Source: Paenibacillus naphthalenovorans
GTDB taxonomy: Bacteria; Bacillota; Bacilli; Paenibacillales; NBRC-103111
Direction: 5' to 3'
DNA: 64,000 nt
Assembly (NCBI RefSeq): GCF_900099895.1
Contig: NZ_FNDY01000019.1
Location: forward strand, 16,521 to 80,520
Under the pieces are notes generated by a model that did not search any database, had not been told where the DNA came from, and was given only the letters and a program-made list of their open reading frames with translations. Each line of letters begins with the position of its first letter. The stretch's first letter is position 1. The position numbers were made by a program, and so were the translations under genes. Shown here in pieces: positions 51,707 through 60,662 of this stretch.

Positions 51707-53089
51707 ATGAACCGACGCTTATTCAATCCGAAATTGGAACAGCTGACCCGGGAAGAAATCAAACAACTGCAATGGAAAAAGCTCAAATTTTTGCTGGAGC
51801 ATCAATATGCGCGCAATCCGTTTTACCGGAATTTATTTGACCGGCACAAGATCAAACCCGACGATATCCATCATTTTGATGATTTCCGGAACAAGGTGCC
51901 GAGAATCAGCAAACAAGATCTGGTCGCCGATCAGCAGGCCAATCCGCCTTTCGGCAGCCGGACATGGATGAAAAAGGAGCAATTGATCGGTCTGTATATG
52001 ACAAGCGGAACCTCCGGATTGGGACAGGAAGTGTACGGTCGAAGCCGAGCAGATCAGGAATACGCAGGCCAAACGTGGGCGATGGGTCTGCATTGGTCCG
52101 GGGTAAACCGGGGAGATACCTGTTACAATACGTGGCCCGGCTCGGCGGGACAATTGGCGGGTCCGGATTCGTTGACGCAATCCTACGTGCATCTAGGCGT
52201 GTTGAGTATGCATGTAGGCACCCAAAGATCCGAGGACAAACTGAAAATGATGCTTCGTTTCAAGCCGAATCAAATCACCATCGTGCCTGCCTACCTGACA
52301 CGGTTATCCGTGCTTTGTACCGAAATGGGCATTGACCCGCGCAAGGAATTTCCGGAGCTCAAGAGCATTATGCTGGCTACGGAATGCTACTCCCCCGCCT
52401 GGGTCGAGAAAATGGAAGCCTTCTGGGGCGCCAAGCTTTTTGAAATGTACGGTTCAACGCAGCAGGGCGGCGGACTTGGGTTTACATGCGAGCACGGGGT
52501 TCTGCATAACGGGACTCGAGGCCATATTCACATCTTCGAACACATGTCCTATGTCGAGGTGCTCAACCGGGAAACCGGCGAGCCGGTGAAGCCGGGGGAA
52601 GAAGGCGAAATCGTATTGACGAATCTGGATCGCGAAGCGGCTCCGCTGATCCGGTTCTCGACCGATGACAAAGTCGTATTCCTGCCGCATCATACCTGCT
52701 CCTGCGGTCGCGCCTTCGATGCTTTTGAGGCCGGAAGCATCGCACGATACGACGACATGATCAAAATCAAGGCCGTCAATGTATGGCCTGCCGCTATCGA
52801 ATCCATTCTGTTCCATTATGATGAAGTGGAAGAATACCGGGGCAAGGTGTATATGGAGGAGAACGGAACGGAAGAGGTGTTGATCACGTTGGAATTCAAA
52901 AGCTTCGTATCGGAGGACAGAAAGCGGGAAATGCTCTGCTTATTGGAGGATCAGATCCGGCATAAAGTCGGGGTCCGGATGAAAGTCACGGAAGCGAAGG
53001 AAAGCTTGCCGCGTTTTGAATTTAAAGTCCGCCGTTGGACCGACGAACGCAGCAAAGACCGCGACCGCATTTTCTATACGGCGAAATAA
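51707..53089 (+). CDS. Phenylacetate-CoA ligase family protein (PaaK-like)
   Basis: A 460-residue ANL-superfamily adenylating enzyme. The phosphate-loop motif is TSGTSGLGQE (about 98-107), and FEMYGSTQQGGGLGF and LTNLDREAAPLIRFSTDD follow. ATG 51707 is preferred because GTGGAGGA ends just before an adjacent ATG at 51701. PaaK converts phenylacetate to phenylacetyl-CoA, the substrate of PaaABC. The loop lacks the usual Lys of canonical PaaK (SSGTTGKPT), so another aryl acid as substrate is possible. It follows LivF by 28 bases and probably shares its transcript. Confidence 0.88.
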   Translation: MNRRLFNPKLEQLTREEIKQLQWKKLKFLLEHQYARNPFYRNLFDRHKIKPDDIHHFDDFRNKVPRISKQDLVADQQANPPFGSRTWMKKEQLIGLYMTSGTSGLGQEVYGRSRADQEYAGQTWAMGLHWSGVNRGDTCYNTWPGSAGQLAGPDSLTQSYVHLGVLSMHVGTQRSEDKLKMMLRFKPNQITIVPAYLTRLSVLCTEMGIDPRKEFPELKSIMLATECYSPAWVEKMEAFWGAKLFEMYGSTQQGGGLGFTCEHGVLHNGTRGHIHIFEHMSYVEVLNRETGEPVKPGEEGEIVLTNLDREAAPLIRFSTDDKVVFLPHHTCSCGRAFDAFEAGSIARYDDMIKIKAVNVWPAAIESILFHYDEVEEYRGKVYMEENGTEEVLITLEFKSFVSEDRKREMLCLLEDQIRHKVGVRMKVTEAKESLPRFEFKVRRWTDERSKDRDRIFYTAK

Positions 53090-53120
53090 GGCAAAATAAG
53101 AATCGGGAGGCGAATCAAGC

Positions 53121-53306
53121 ATGAGCAAGCAGCTGGAAATGAATACGGAGGAATTGGTATTTCAAACGCACGAGAACCTTAAACGGCTTTGTCAGCATGA
53201 TGTGCCCGGCATCAAAAATTTAGCCATTCTCATGTTGGCTCTTTCAAGACAATTGGTGATGACGGTGGATCCTTTCCATGTGGAGTATATCCACGATTAT
53301 GAATAA
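53121..53306 (+). CDS. Small protein of unknown function in the phenylacetate cluster
   Basis: A 61-residue, probably helical protein with the central segment PGIKNLAILMLALSRQL and an acidic C-terminus (EYIHDYE). ATG 53121 has GGGAGG upstream, spaced about ten bases. Its stop overlaps the start of the thioesterase (TAATG), so it is translationally coupled and probably real. I recognise no family. No signal peptide or metal motif is seen. A partner or stabiliser role for the neighbouring hotdog or ligase protein is only a guess. Confidence 0.6.
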   Translation: MSKQLEMNTEELVFQTHENLKRLCQHDVPGIKNLAILMLALSRQLVMTVDPFHVEYIHDYE

Positions 53307-53740
53307 TGAAGCGAGGGGTTGGATTGGAGTATCGGCTGGTTGTCGATTTTGACGATGTAGATTATGCCAGAGTGGTCTATTTTGCCAGATATTTGGCATT
53401 TGCAGAAAAAGCGCAAGCACAAGTCTTGCGCAAATATAACCTGTCGCACAAAAGGATGGCGGAACAATACAATGTGGCAACACCGGTGATTCGCTCGGAG
53501 TTTTCCTATCTTTCGCCGGCCAGATTGGACGACGAACTGATCATTCATGCCCGAATCGAACATTTATCGGCCAAAGGCTTCGAATGCGAATATAAAATCA
53601 TCCGCGCGGAACAAGAAAAACTGATCTGCACGGGCAAAACCCATCACCGCTTTATTGACCTGGAATCTTTTAAAGCAACTGAAATTTCTGGAGATTTGTA
53701 TCGAATCTTTGATACAATAAGAAAGGAAGTTAGGGTATAA
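53306..53740 (+). CDS. Acyl-CoA thioesterase, 4HBT/YbgC-like
   Basis: A 144-residue hotdog protein with DFDDVDYARVVYFARYLAFAEKAQ (first part DFDDVDYARVVYFARY), the 4HBT signature with catalytic Asp. ATG 53306 overlaps the preceding stop and its own stop overlaps the MaoC start (TAATG). In paa clusters thioesterases release CoA from dead-end intermediates (PaaI/PaaY function). It may free stalled ring-opened CoA thioesters. Substrate inferred from context. Confidence 0.85.
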   Translation: MKRGVGLEYRLVVDFDDVDYARVVYFARYLAFAEKAQAQVLRKYNLSHKRMAEQYNVATPVIRSEFSYLSPARLDDELIIHARIEHLSAKGFECEYKIIRAEQEKLICTGKTHHRFIDLESFKATEISGDLYRIFDTIRKEVRV

Positions 53741-54201
53741 TGGCAATTATTGGTGTTGTCGAGGGCAAGTATTTCGATGATTTGCAGGTTGGCGATGCAT
53801 TTGGTTCCTCCGTTACATTGACCGAAACGCACTTGGTATTGGGAAGTGCCTTGTTTGGCGACTTCAATCCTGTGCATGTCAATGAAACCTTTGTTCAAAA
53901 AGGCCCGTTTCAAAAGCGGATTTTTCCCGGGCCCTTCACGCTTGGTGTGATGGCGTCGTCGTTGGGAAACTTTTTTGCGGGTACAGCCGTGGCCAACACG
54001 AACATCAGCGGCAAATTCCTCAAGCCGGTATTCGCCAACGATACCGTAACCACCCGATGGACCATCGAAGCCCTGACCTATAAAGAGAAGCTGAAAGCGG
54101 GATTCGTTGAGCTTGCAGGGCGATGCGTGAACCAGCACGGTCATGAGGTCGTGGAATCCAGGGCGGTCGTATTGGTTCATTCGAAGCCGAATGTCATCTA
54201 G
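53740..54201 (+). CDS. MaoC-like hydratase, candidate stand-alone PaaZ hydrolase domain
   Basis: A 153-residue single hotdog of the MaoC type with the hydratase motif GDFNPVHVN: Asp41, Asn43 and His46. The Asp-x4-His spacing is that of (R)-hydratase 2 enzymes and of the E. coli PaaZ C-terminal domain, which hydrolyses oxepin-CoA. ATG 53740 overlaps the thioesterase stop. With the aldehyde dehydrogenase at 60663 it would reconstitute the two activities of the fused PaaZ. An (R)-enoyl-CoA hydratase is the alternative. Confidence 0.87.
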   Translation: MAIIGVVEGKYFDDLQVGDAFGSSVTLTETHLVLGSALFGDFNPVHVNETFVQKGPFQKRIFPGPFTLGVMASSLGNFFAGTAVANTNISGKFLKPVFANDTVTTRWTIEALTYKEKLKAGFVELAGRCVNQHGHEVVESRAVVLVHSKPNVI

Positions 54202-54229
54202 TAAATATCGTTTAGAGGTGTTCAAAGTC

Positions 54230-54820
54230 ATGGGATCTAAAAGCCAGAAATACCATCTCCGTCGCGAGGAAATCATAGACCAGGCGGCCAGGATATTTCA
54301 GGAAAAGGGATATAAAAGCGCAACCTTGAAGGATGTTGCCGATCGTCTGGAAATTACTGCACCGGCTGTCTATTATCACTTCAATAGTAAACAGGAGATT
54401 CTATATGAAATTTTCCAACGGACGATGAAATTAGGGCTGGATTCCATGAATCGGATCGCAGAAAATTCCATGAATCCTAAAGACAAATTGAGAATGGTGA
54501 TAGAAGAATATTCCGCGTTGGTTGCCAATAATCTCGATTTCTTCACGGTATTTTTTCAAGATAAATATGAATTGTCCGAAGATCACACGGAGTTGATTAC
54601 CGCCCGCGAAAGAGAATTCATCCGTGTTCTCAGAAATATTTACGCTCAAGGGGTGAAAACCAACGATTTCGTGGATTTGGATCCTGTGTTGGTCGTTAAC
54701 GGGATTCTGGGGATGTGCAGCTGGCTTTATAAATGGTTCAAGCCGGAAAAGAAATACAGCGTTCAGGAAGTCAGCCGGCAATTTACTCAAATGATTTTGA
54801 GCGGTTTGGAAAAAAAGTAG
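54230..54820 (+). CDS. TetR-family regulator, probable phenylacetate pathway repressor
   Basis: A 196-residue TetR protein. The HTH is TLKDVADRLEITAPAVYYHF (about 29-48) after RREEIIDQAARIFQEKGYKSA. ATG 54230 follows AGAGGTG; ATG 54191 in frame lacks one. It sits within the catabolic genes, in the same direction, between maoC and a thiolase. TetR proteins of paa loci in Gram-positives are released by phenylacetyl-CoA, so this is a good candidate PaaR. Ligand not shown. Confidence 0.9.
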   Translation: MGSKSQKYHLRREEIIDQAARIFQEKGYKSATLKDVADRLEITAPAVYYHFNSKQEILYEIFQRTMKLGLDSMNRIAENSMNPKDKLRMVIEEYSALVANNLDFFTVFFQDKYELSEDHTELITAREREFIRVLRNIYAQGVKTNDFVDLDPVLVVNGILGMCSWLYKWFKPEKKYSVQEVSRQFTQMILSGLEKK

Positions 54821-54841
54821 TTGAGAGAAGGGGGCTTCAGC

Positions 54842-56017
54842 ATGAACCCTGTGAAAATTCTCGGAGTCGGGATGACCCGGTTTGCCAGGCATGAGCACGA
54901 AACCTTGAGGAGCTTGGCACAAAGCGCAATCACAGAAGCTCTGGCAGACGCCCGAATAGACAAAAAAGAAATCCAGGCGGTATTCTTTGCGAATTCCATG
55001 GCCGGCTTCGTCACGGGTCAGGAATGCGTTCGGGGCCAGGTCAGCCTTTGGGATTCCGGGTTGTCGGGACTTCCCGTCTATAATGTGGAGAATGCCTGCG
55101 CAAGCGCGTCTACTGCGTTCAATCTGGCCCATATGGCGGTCAAGTCGGGACAATACGATGTGGTTCTCGTCGTTGGAGCAGAGAAGCTGTTCCATCCAGA
55201 CCGTTCCCGGACATTAAAGGCGCTTGCCGCCGCAACAGACGTGGAGCTGATCAAGGACGGCGAAATGCAGGGAAGTATTTTCATCGAATCCTATGCCCAA
55301 AGAACAAGAGCCTATATGGATAAATACGGAGTGAGTCCGCTGGAATTTGCTCTCATATCGGAAAAGAACCGGTATCATGCTTCCCTTAATCCGTATGCCC
55401 AATACAGAAACCCGATTACCGTAGAGGATATATTAAACTCGCCTATGGTAAGCGATCCTTTGACCCGGCTGATGTGCTCTCCTATAGGCGATGGCGCCGC
55501 TGCGGCCGTGATCTCCAGCCAAGCGTATGCCAAACGCACTTCGTTAAGCGAACCGGTCGATGTCCTGGCTTCCGTAGTCAATTCTTCAGCGCCTTATGCC
55601 GAGGACGGCGAACGTGCGGCGGAGCGGGCGGCCAAACGCGCATACGAGCTGGCGGGAGTGGAACCTACGGATATTGATGTAGCGGAGGTTCACGATTCCG
55701 TTTCACCGGTAGAGCTGTTCATTTATGAATCATTGGGCTTTTGTAAAGAAGGGGAAGGCGTCAAGCTTCTTCGGGAGAAGGCAACAACGCTTGGCGGTAC
55801 CATTCCCGTCAATACGAGCGGTGGACTCGTTTCGAAAGGGAATCCCAGCGGAGCGACCGGATTGGCTCAAATCTGTGAGATCGTGTGGCAGCTAAGAGGC
55901 CAGGCTGGTGCAAGACAAGTGGAGGGAGCCCGAGTAGGGTTAACGGAAAATGCCGGCGGAAGAGTAGGGAATGATTCGGCTGCTCTAGCCGTGCATATTT
56001 TTTGCAAAGCATTTTAA
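54842..56017 (+). CDS. SCP-x-type thiolase/acetyl-CoA acetyltransferase-like protein
   Basis: A 391-residue thiolase-fold protein of the non-classical SCP-x/lipid-transfer group. Nucleophile Cys86 is in VENACASASTA, and the catalytic His is in AEVHDSVSPVE; NPSGATG replaces the classical GHPLGASG. The C-terminal Cys motif of classical thiolases is absent (ENAGGRVGNDSAALAV instead), normal for this group. ATG 54842 follows AGAAGGGGG. A classical PaaJ thiolase is present separately at 59441, so this paralogue may handle another 3-ketoacyl-CoA. Function within the pathway unknown. Confidence 0.85.
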   Translation: MNPVKILGVGMTRFARHEHETLRSLAQSAITEALADARIDKKEIQAVFFANSMAGFVTGQECVRGQVSLWDSGLSGLPVYNVENACASASTAFNLAHMAVKSGQYDVVLVVGAEKLFHPDRSRTLKALAAATDVELIKDGEMQGSIFIESYAQRTRAYMDKYGVSPLEFALISEKNRYHASLNPYAQYRNPITVEDILNSPMVSDPLTRLMCSPIGDGAAAAVISSQAYAKRTSLSEPVDVLASVVNSSAPYAEDGERAAERAAKRAYELAGVEPTDIDVAEVHDSVSPVELFIYESLGFCKEGEGVKLLREKATTLGGTIPVNTSGGLVSKGNPSGATGLAQICEIVWQLRGQAGARQVEGARVGLTENAGGRVGNDSAALAVHIFCKAF

Positions 56018-56050
56018 TTAACAGTAATTAAAAAAAGGAGGCCATACGAT

Positions 56051-56968
56051 ATGATGACGGCTCAAGCTTTTTTTCAGCATGTGGAAAGCGGCGGGAAAGT
56101 CGATTCGACCGATTGGATGCCGGAGGAATACAAAAAGGAAGTGACGAGAGTCATGGGCTTTCAGGCGTTAGCCGAAATTGTAGGCGCGATGATGCTGTCC
56201 CAGTGGATTCCTTATACCCCTTCGATTGTCAGGAAAATGATGTACGCGGCAAAATCTCAGGACGAAATGGGCCACGCTCATATTCTCATTCGGGCCTGTG
56301 AAGATCTGGGCTACTCGCGGGAAGAAATCATTGAAGGATATATTGAACGCAAAAACAAGCTGTTGAATATTTTTCATTACTCCTTCGGCTCTTATGAGGA
56401 AATGGTTGCGGCTATGCTGCTGCAAAACACCGGGGCGATCGTCCAATTTCAATCGCTGGTGCAGGGCAGCTACCTCCCCTATCAACGGGCGCTGAGAAAA
56501 ATCATGAAGGAAGAGTCCTTCCATTACAACCTGGCCGTGAACATGATTCAACAGCTGACGACACATGGCACCGATCGGCAGCGGGAAACCGTGCAGTATG
56601 CATTCGATCTCTGGTATCCGCGGATGCTGGCTTACTTTGGTCCGTCGGAGAAAGGCAAAGCGCCAAGCAATGCCTTGAAATGGAGAATCAAGGTCGACAC
56701 CAATGACACGATTCGCACGCGCTGGTTGGATAAGATTGTTCCTCTGGTGGAATCTTTGGGCTACAAGTTTCAAGATCCGCAATTAGCCAAAGATGCAAAA
56801 ACAGGAACCTGGTCCTATACCGAGCCGGATTGGGAAGAGGTCAAAGCGGTGATTAACGGCGGCGGTCCTTCCTCGGAATATTGGCGAGAAAGCGTAAGTA
56901 AAAGCTACGAAAACTATCAATGGATCAGGGATTTGATGAACAAGGGCAGTAAAATCCAAACGGCATGA
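56051..56968 (+). CDS. paaA: PaaA, catalytic subunit of phenylacetyl-CoA epoxidase
   Basis: A 305-residue ferritin-like di-iron protein. Metal-ligand helices are visible: AEIVGAMMLSQW, SQDEMGHAHIL (ExxH) and MKEESFHYNLAV (ExxH). ATG 56051 (ATG 56054 adjacent) follows AAAGGAGG. PaaA binds phenylacetyl-CoA and inserts one O atom to give the ring 1,2-epoxide, in complex with PaaC. An AT-rich inverted repeat (TTTTAATTA/TAATTAAAA, about 56013-56036) lies before it. Length close to E. coli PaaA (309). Confidence 0.97.
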   Translation: MMTAQAFFQHVESGGKVDSTDWMPEEYKKEVTRVMGFQALAEIVGAMMLSQWIPYTPSIVRKMMYAAKSQDEMGHAHILIRACEDLGYSREEIIEGYIERKNKLLNIFHYSFGSYEEMVAAMLLQNTGAIVQFQSLVQGSYLPYQRALRKIMKEESFHYNLAVNMIQQLTTHGTDRQRETVQYAFDLWYPRMLAYFGPSEKGKAPSNALKWRIKVDTNDTIRTRWLDKIVPLVESLGYKFQDPQLAKDAKTGTWSYTEPDWEEVKAVINGGGPSSEYWRESVSKSYENYQWIRDLMNKGSKIQTA

Positions 56969-56984
56969 TGCGAGGTGAACCGGT

Positions 56985-57260
56985 ATGGCTCAGGCTCAAC
57001 ACGATACGAGCAAACAGCAATTATATGAGGTATTCATTCAAGAAAAAGCGGACCGCTCCGCTATTCATGTAGGCAGTGTGCGGGCGCCGAGCGAGATCCT
57101 TGCCCTTCACAGCGCCAGAGAAATTTTTGCCCGCCGCGAGAATTGCGTGAAGCTGAGCATTGTGAATCGAAAGCACATGATCCATTTTCAGGACACCGAA
57201 TTTTTGGGCATGTCGAAAGATAAAAAATATCGCTTGGCTTCTATGGAGTACAACGTCTGA
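56985..57260 (+). CDS. paaB: PaaB, phenylacetyl-CoA epoxidase small subunit
   Basis: A 91-residue PaaB-family protein (YEVFIQEKADRSAIHVGSVRAPS, then ALHSAREIFARR). It bridges PaaAC dimers of dimers into the functional oxygenase. ATG 56985 has AGGTGA upstream, 16 bases after paaA. Length matches E. coli PaaB (95). Confidence 0.95.
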   Translation: MAQAQHDTSKQQLYEVFIQEKADRSAIHVGSVRAPSEILALHSAREIFARRENCVKLSIVNRKHMIHFQDTEFLGMSKDKKYRLASMEYNV

Positions 57261-57274
57261 TTGGAGGGGCTGTC

Positions 57275-58051
57275 ATGCAGGAAAATACGGTACTTATCGA
57301 CTTTGTGAATCAATGGGCGGAAGACGAGTTTTGGGTAGGCCATTTGCTGACCAAAAAAATATATGAATATGGACCCGATCTGGAAGAAAACATCGCCATC
57401 GGTTCGATCTCCCAGGATGAGATCGGACACTGCAGGATGCTGCTGAACCTCCATACGACCGGCGAAAAGCAGATAGATCATTTGATCTACGGGAAGCCGC
57501 CGGAACAAATCAAGGTCTCCAGGTTAGCCGAATATTGGTATGAGTACGATTGGGCCCGGCTGGTGATGAAGCAGCTCATCTATGACATTTGCGACGGCGT
57601 GCGCTTGTCCTTCGGGGGAGAAATCCCGGATTTGGGGCTGCAAGATGTTCTGAGATTGATGAAGCGGGAGGAGGCCGTTCATCTGGAGCATTGGATGGAA
57701 TGGGCTCAGCTCATTTCGGAAGACAGCCAAGGCCAATCGCTTCTGCAAAAAGCGGCCGGGCAAATTTACCCGCTGATCTCCGATTTTTTCGCCGATCCGT
57801 TAATTGAGCGCGTCTCCGCGGAATACGGCCTAAATTCGGTCAGCGCGAAGTCGCTGCTAAAGCAATGCCTGGACGAATTGAATCCCCGATTGATCCAATT
57901 GGGTCTATCGATTCCATGCCCTGAACAAGAGATGATCGGCAATCTGTCGGTACAAGGCGGACGTTATGGACTGCACTCTTCCGGTTTTATGCCGTTGTAC
58001 AACGAATTTACTTTGGTTTACCGTCAAAACCCGGACATGGTCTGGGGATAA
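57275..58051 (+). CDS. paaC: PaaC, structural subunit of phenylacetyl-CoA epoxidase
   Basis: A 258-residue ferritin-like protein with QDEIGHCRMLL and REEAVHLEHWMEWA helices; PaaC keeps the fold but acts as a scaffold for PaaA. ATG 57275 follows GGAGGGG. Typical length (E. coli 248). Next to paaB with a 14-base gap. Confidence 0.95.
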   Translation: MQENTVLIDFVNQWAEDEFWVGHLLTKKIYEYGPDLEENIAIGSISQDEIGHCRMLLNLHTTGEKQIDHLIYGKPPEQIKVSRLAEYWYEYDWARLVMKQLIYDICDGVRLSFGGEIPDLGLQDVLRLMKREEAVHLEHWMEWAQLISEDSQGQSLLQKAAGQIYPLISDFFADPLIERVSAEYGLNSVSAKSLLKQCLDELNPRLIQLGLSIPCPEQEMIGNLSVQGGRYGLHSSGFMPLYNEFTLVYRQNPDMVWG

Positions 58052-58071
58052 AGCGAAGGTGGTGATTTCGT

Positions 58072-58527
58072 ATGGATGCGGAGAAACAAGCGGTACGCGA
58101 AGCGTTAAAATCGGTAGAGGATCCCGAGTTGCCTGTCAGCATCGTGGATCTGGGTATTGTCGAGAACATTGACTGCGGCCCGGAGCACATTCAAGTCGTT
58201 CTAACGCCCACCTTCTCCGGCTGCCCCGCATTGGAACATATACGCAAGCTGGTGATCGGCGTCCTGGAGGAGCAATTTCCGGGCAAACGAGCCGAAGTGG
58301 GCTGGAGCTTTACCTCATCCTGGACATCTCAGAAAATCAGCTCCGACGGGGAAACGGCATTAAAAACGTACGGGATTGCCTTGGCTGCGGACGGGGTCGT
58401 TCATTGCCCCTACTGCGGCTCCAAGCATATCGTGCGGGACAGCCCTTTCGGATCATCGCTGTGCAAGGAGATTTACTATTGTAAGCATTGCAAAAATCCT
58501 TTTGAAAAGATGAAGCATTTGGCTTAA
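58072..58527 (+). CDS. paaD: PaaD, Fe-S maturation factor with C-terminal zinc ribbon
   Basis: A 151-residue protein: MIP18/DUF59 domain (SVEDPELPVSIVDLGIVENI, TPTFSGCPALEHI with the conserved Cys) and a C-terminal four-Cys zinc ribbon (HCPYCGSKHIV, YYCKHCKNPF). PaaD is needed to assemble iron-sulfur clusters, usually those of the PaaE reductase. It is present here although paaE is not found in the window. ATG 58072, 20 bases after paaC. Confidence 0.94.
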   Translation: MDAEKQAVREALKSVEDPELPVSIVDLGIVENIDCGPEHIQVVLTPTFSGCPALEHIRKLVIGVLEEQFPGKRAEVGWSFTSSWTSQKISSDGETALKTYGIALAADGVVHCPYCGSKHIVRDSPFGSSLCKEIYYCKHCKNPFEKMKHLA

Positions 58528-58566
58528 GGCGGCATGACTGATCCGCTTAACGGGAGGGAACAGGCT

Positions 58567-59424
58567 TTGATTGAACAGCTGGTTGTTGTCGGCGGCGGCG
58601 TAATGGGCCGGGGCATCGCCTACACGGGGGCGGTTTCCGGTTTTCATGTGAAGCTGGTCGATAAATATGAACAGGTTTTGCAAAGCGCCCGGCAGGAAAT
58701 AGAAGAGCTTTTTGCAGGCGCGGTCCAACGAAACAAGTTAACGCTTGAAGAAGCGGCATCGGCCAAGGAGCGCCTTTCCTATCACTCGGATTTGGAAGAC
58801 AGCGTCCAAGCGGCGGATCTGGTGATTGAAGCCGTAACGGAAAAGCTCGATTTGAAAAAGCAGATCTTCGAGATGCTCGATCGGCATGCTCCGGCGCATG
58901 GTTTGCTGGTCAGCAACACGTCCACTTTGAGCCCTACCGAAATCGGTTCCTTTACGAGGCGTCCCGATAAAGTCATGGCCATGCACTTTTTTAACCCGGC
59001 CTACAAAATGAAGCTGATCGAATTGGTGCGGGGTCTGGAAACGAGCGATGAGACGGTGCGGCTGATTCAGCTGGTCGCAGGGCGTATGAATAAAGAAACG
59101 GTGACGATTAACGAATTCCCCGGGTTCGTCACCAGCAGGATGAGCGCCCTGGTAGGCAATGAAGCCTTTTATATGCTGATGGAGGGAGTCGGAACTCCCG
59201 AGGAAATCGATAAAGCGATCAAGCTGGGCTTGAATTATCCGATGGGGCCCTTGGAGCTTGCGGATCTTGTGGGATTGGATGCGCGGCTGAACAATTTACG
59301 CTATTTGCATCAAACCTTGGGGGAAAAATACCGGCCCTGTCCACTGCTTGTCAAATATGTGCAGGCCGGCCGTTTAGGGCGCAAAACCGGAAGAGGCGTA
59401 TACGAGTATGGGAAAAAAGAATAA
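58567..59424 (+). CDS. paaH: 3-Hydroxyacyl-CoA dehydrogenase (PaaH-like)
   Basis: A 285-residue NAD-dependent dehydrogenase. Rossmann motif GGGVMGRG (about 8-15) is close to the N-terminus, and NTSTLSPTEI, MHFFNPAYKMKLIELV and GLNYPMGPLELADLVGLD follow. TTG 58567 with GGGAGGG eight bases upstream gives the usual family start; ATG 58534 would add 11 residues but its ribosome-binding site is only three bases away. PaaH oxidises 3-hydroxyadipyl-CoA to 3-oxoadipyl-CoA. A 3-hydroxybutyryl-CoA dehydrogenase is the alternative. Confidence 0.92.
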   Translation: MIEQLVVVGGGVMGRGIAYTGAVSGFHVKLVDKYEQVLQSARQEIEELFAGAVQRNKLTLEEAASAKERLSYHSDLEDSVQAADLVIEAVTEKLDLKKQIFEMLDRHAPAHGLLVSNTSTLSPTEIGSFTRRPDKVMAMHFFNPAYKMKLIELVRGLETSDETVRLIQLVAGRMNKETVTINEFPGFVTSRMSALVGNEAFYMLMEGVGTPEEIDKAIKLGLNYPMGPLELADLVGLDARLNNLRYLHQTLGEKYRPCPLLVKYVQAGRLGRKTGRGVYEYGKKE

Positions 59425-59440
59425 GTGACGGTGATCGTTC

Positions 59441-60643
59441 ATGAAAGAAGCTGTGATCGTCGATGCGGTCAGAACTCCGATAGGAAAGTATAAGGGCGCT
59501 CTTAAATCGGTACGTCCGGACGATTTGGCCGCCGCCGCCATACGGGCTATTCTTGAGCGCAACCCGGGGGTGCCTGTTCAGGACATTGAAGATGTCATTC
59601 TGGGATGCGCGAATCAAGCGGGGGAGGACAATCGCAATGTGGCCCGGATGGCGGTTCTATTATCCGGATTGCCGCTGGAAGTAGGCGGAACGACAGTGAA
59701 TCGTTTGTGCGGATCGGGGCTGGATGCGGTGATGTACGCCGCGAGAAGCATCGGCGCCGGTGCCGGGGAGATTTATCTTGCCGGAGGAACGGAGAGCATG
59801 ACGAGGGCGCCGCTTGTCATGGGTAAAGCGGAAACCGAATATCCCCGCGGCGATGTGAAAATGTACGATACCACCATCGGCTGGCGGTTCGTCAATCCCC
59901 GGTTGGAGCGCTTGTACGGATCGACAAGCATGCCCGGAACGGCCCAAATCGTAGCGGACCGGTATCGCATTTCCCGGGCGGATCAGGATGAATTCGCATG
60001 GCAAAGTCAGCACAAGGCGCAGCGCGCCTGGGAATCGGGCCGGTTTGACGATGAGGTCATCCCCGTTACGGTGGAGGATGCCAAGGGGAACCGGACGTCC
60101 TTCGCACAGGATGAGCATCCCCGCTTTAACCTTAAGCTGGAGCAGCTGGAGAAATTACCGCCGCTGTTCAGTGGCGGTACCGTTACTGCTGGCAACGCTT
60201 CCGGAGTCAACGACGGCGCCTCCGTCCTGCTGTTGATGAGTGCCGACAAGGCGAAGGAGCTGGGCGTAAAGCCGTTAGCCCGATTTGTGGCCGGAGCCGT
60301 TGCCGGAGTCGAACCGGATGTGATGGGACTGGGCCCGATTCCGGCCGTTCAAAAGGTGCTCCAAAGGGCGCGGCTCAGCGTTTCCGATCTGGACCTGGTG
60401 GAACTTAACGAGGCGTTCGCTTCCCAGTCGCTTCAATGTATTCGGGGGTTGGAACTGGATCCGTCGATCGTGAATGTCAATGGAGGAGCGATTGCTTTGG
60501 GGCATCCTCTGGGCGCCAGCGGGGCAAGAATTTTGACCACTCTGGTGCATGAAATGAAACGCAGAAAAGCCAAAAGGGGCTTGGCCACGATGTGTATCGG
60601 CGTAGGGCAGGGAATCGCAGCGATTGTCGAAGCTGTGCAATGA
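59441..60643 (+). CDS. paaJ: 3-Oxoadipyl-CoA/3-oxo-5,6-dehydrosuberyl-CoA thiolase (PaaJ-like)
   Basis: A 400-residue classical thiolase with Cys90 ([12 protein letters not shown]), His355 ([11 protein letters not shown]) and Cys385 ([10 protein letters not shown]), the complete catalytic triad. The stretch [22 protein letters not shown] and length match PcaF/PaaJ. It would cleave 3-oxoadipyl-CoA to succinyl-CoA plus acetyl-CoA and act earlier in the pathway too. ATG 59441, 16 bases after paaH. Confidence 0.94.
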   Translation: MKEAVIVDAVRTPIGKYKGALKSVRPDDLAAAAIRAILERNPGVPVQDIEDVILGCANQAGEDNRNVARMAVLLSGLPLEVGGTTVNRLCGSGLDAVMYAARSIGAGAGEIYLAGGTESMTRAPLVMGKAETEYPRGDVKMYDTTIGWRFVNPRLERLYGSTSMPGTAQIVADRYRISRADQDEFAWQSQHKAQRAWESGRFDDEVIPVTVEDAKGNRTSFAQDEHPRFNLKLEQLEKLPPLFSGGTVTAGNASGVNDGASVLLLMSADKAKELGVKPLARFVAGAVAGVEPDVMGLGPIPAVQKVLQRARLSVSDLDLVELNEAFASQSLQCIRGLELDPSIVNVNGGAIALGHPLGASGARILTTLVHEMKRRKAKRGLATMCIGVGQGIAAIVEAVQ

Positions 60644-60662
60644 AATGGGGGAGAGGTTGGAT

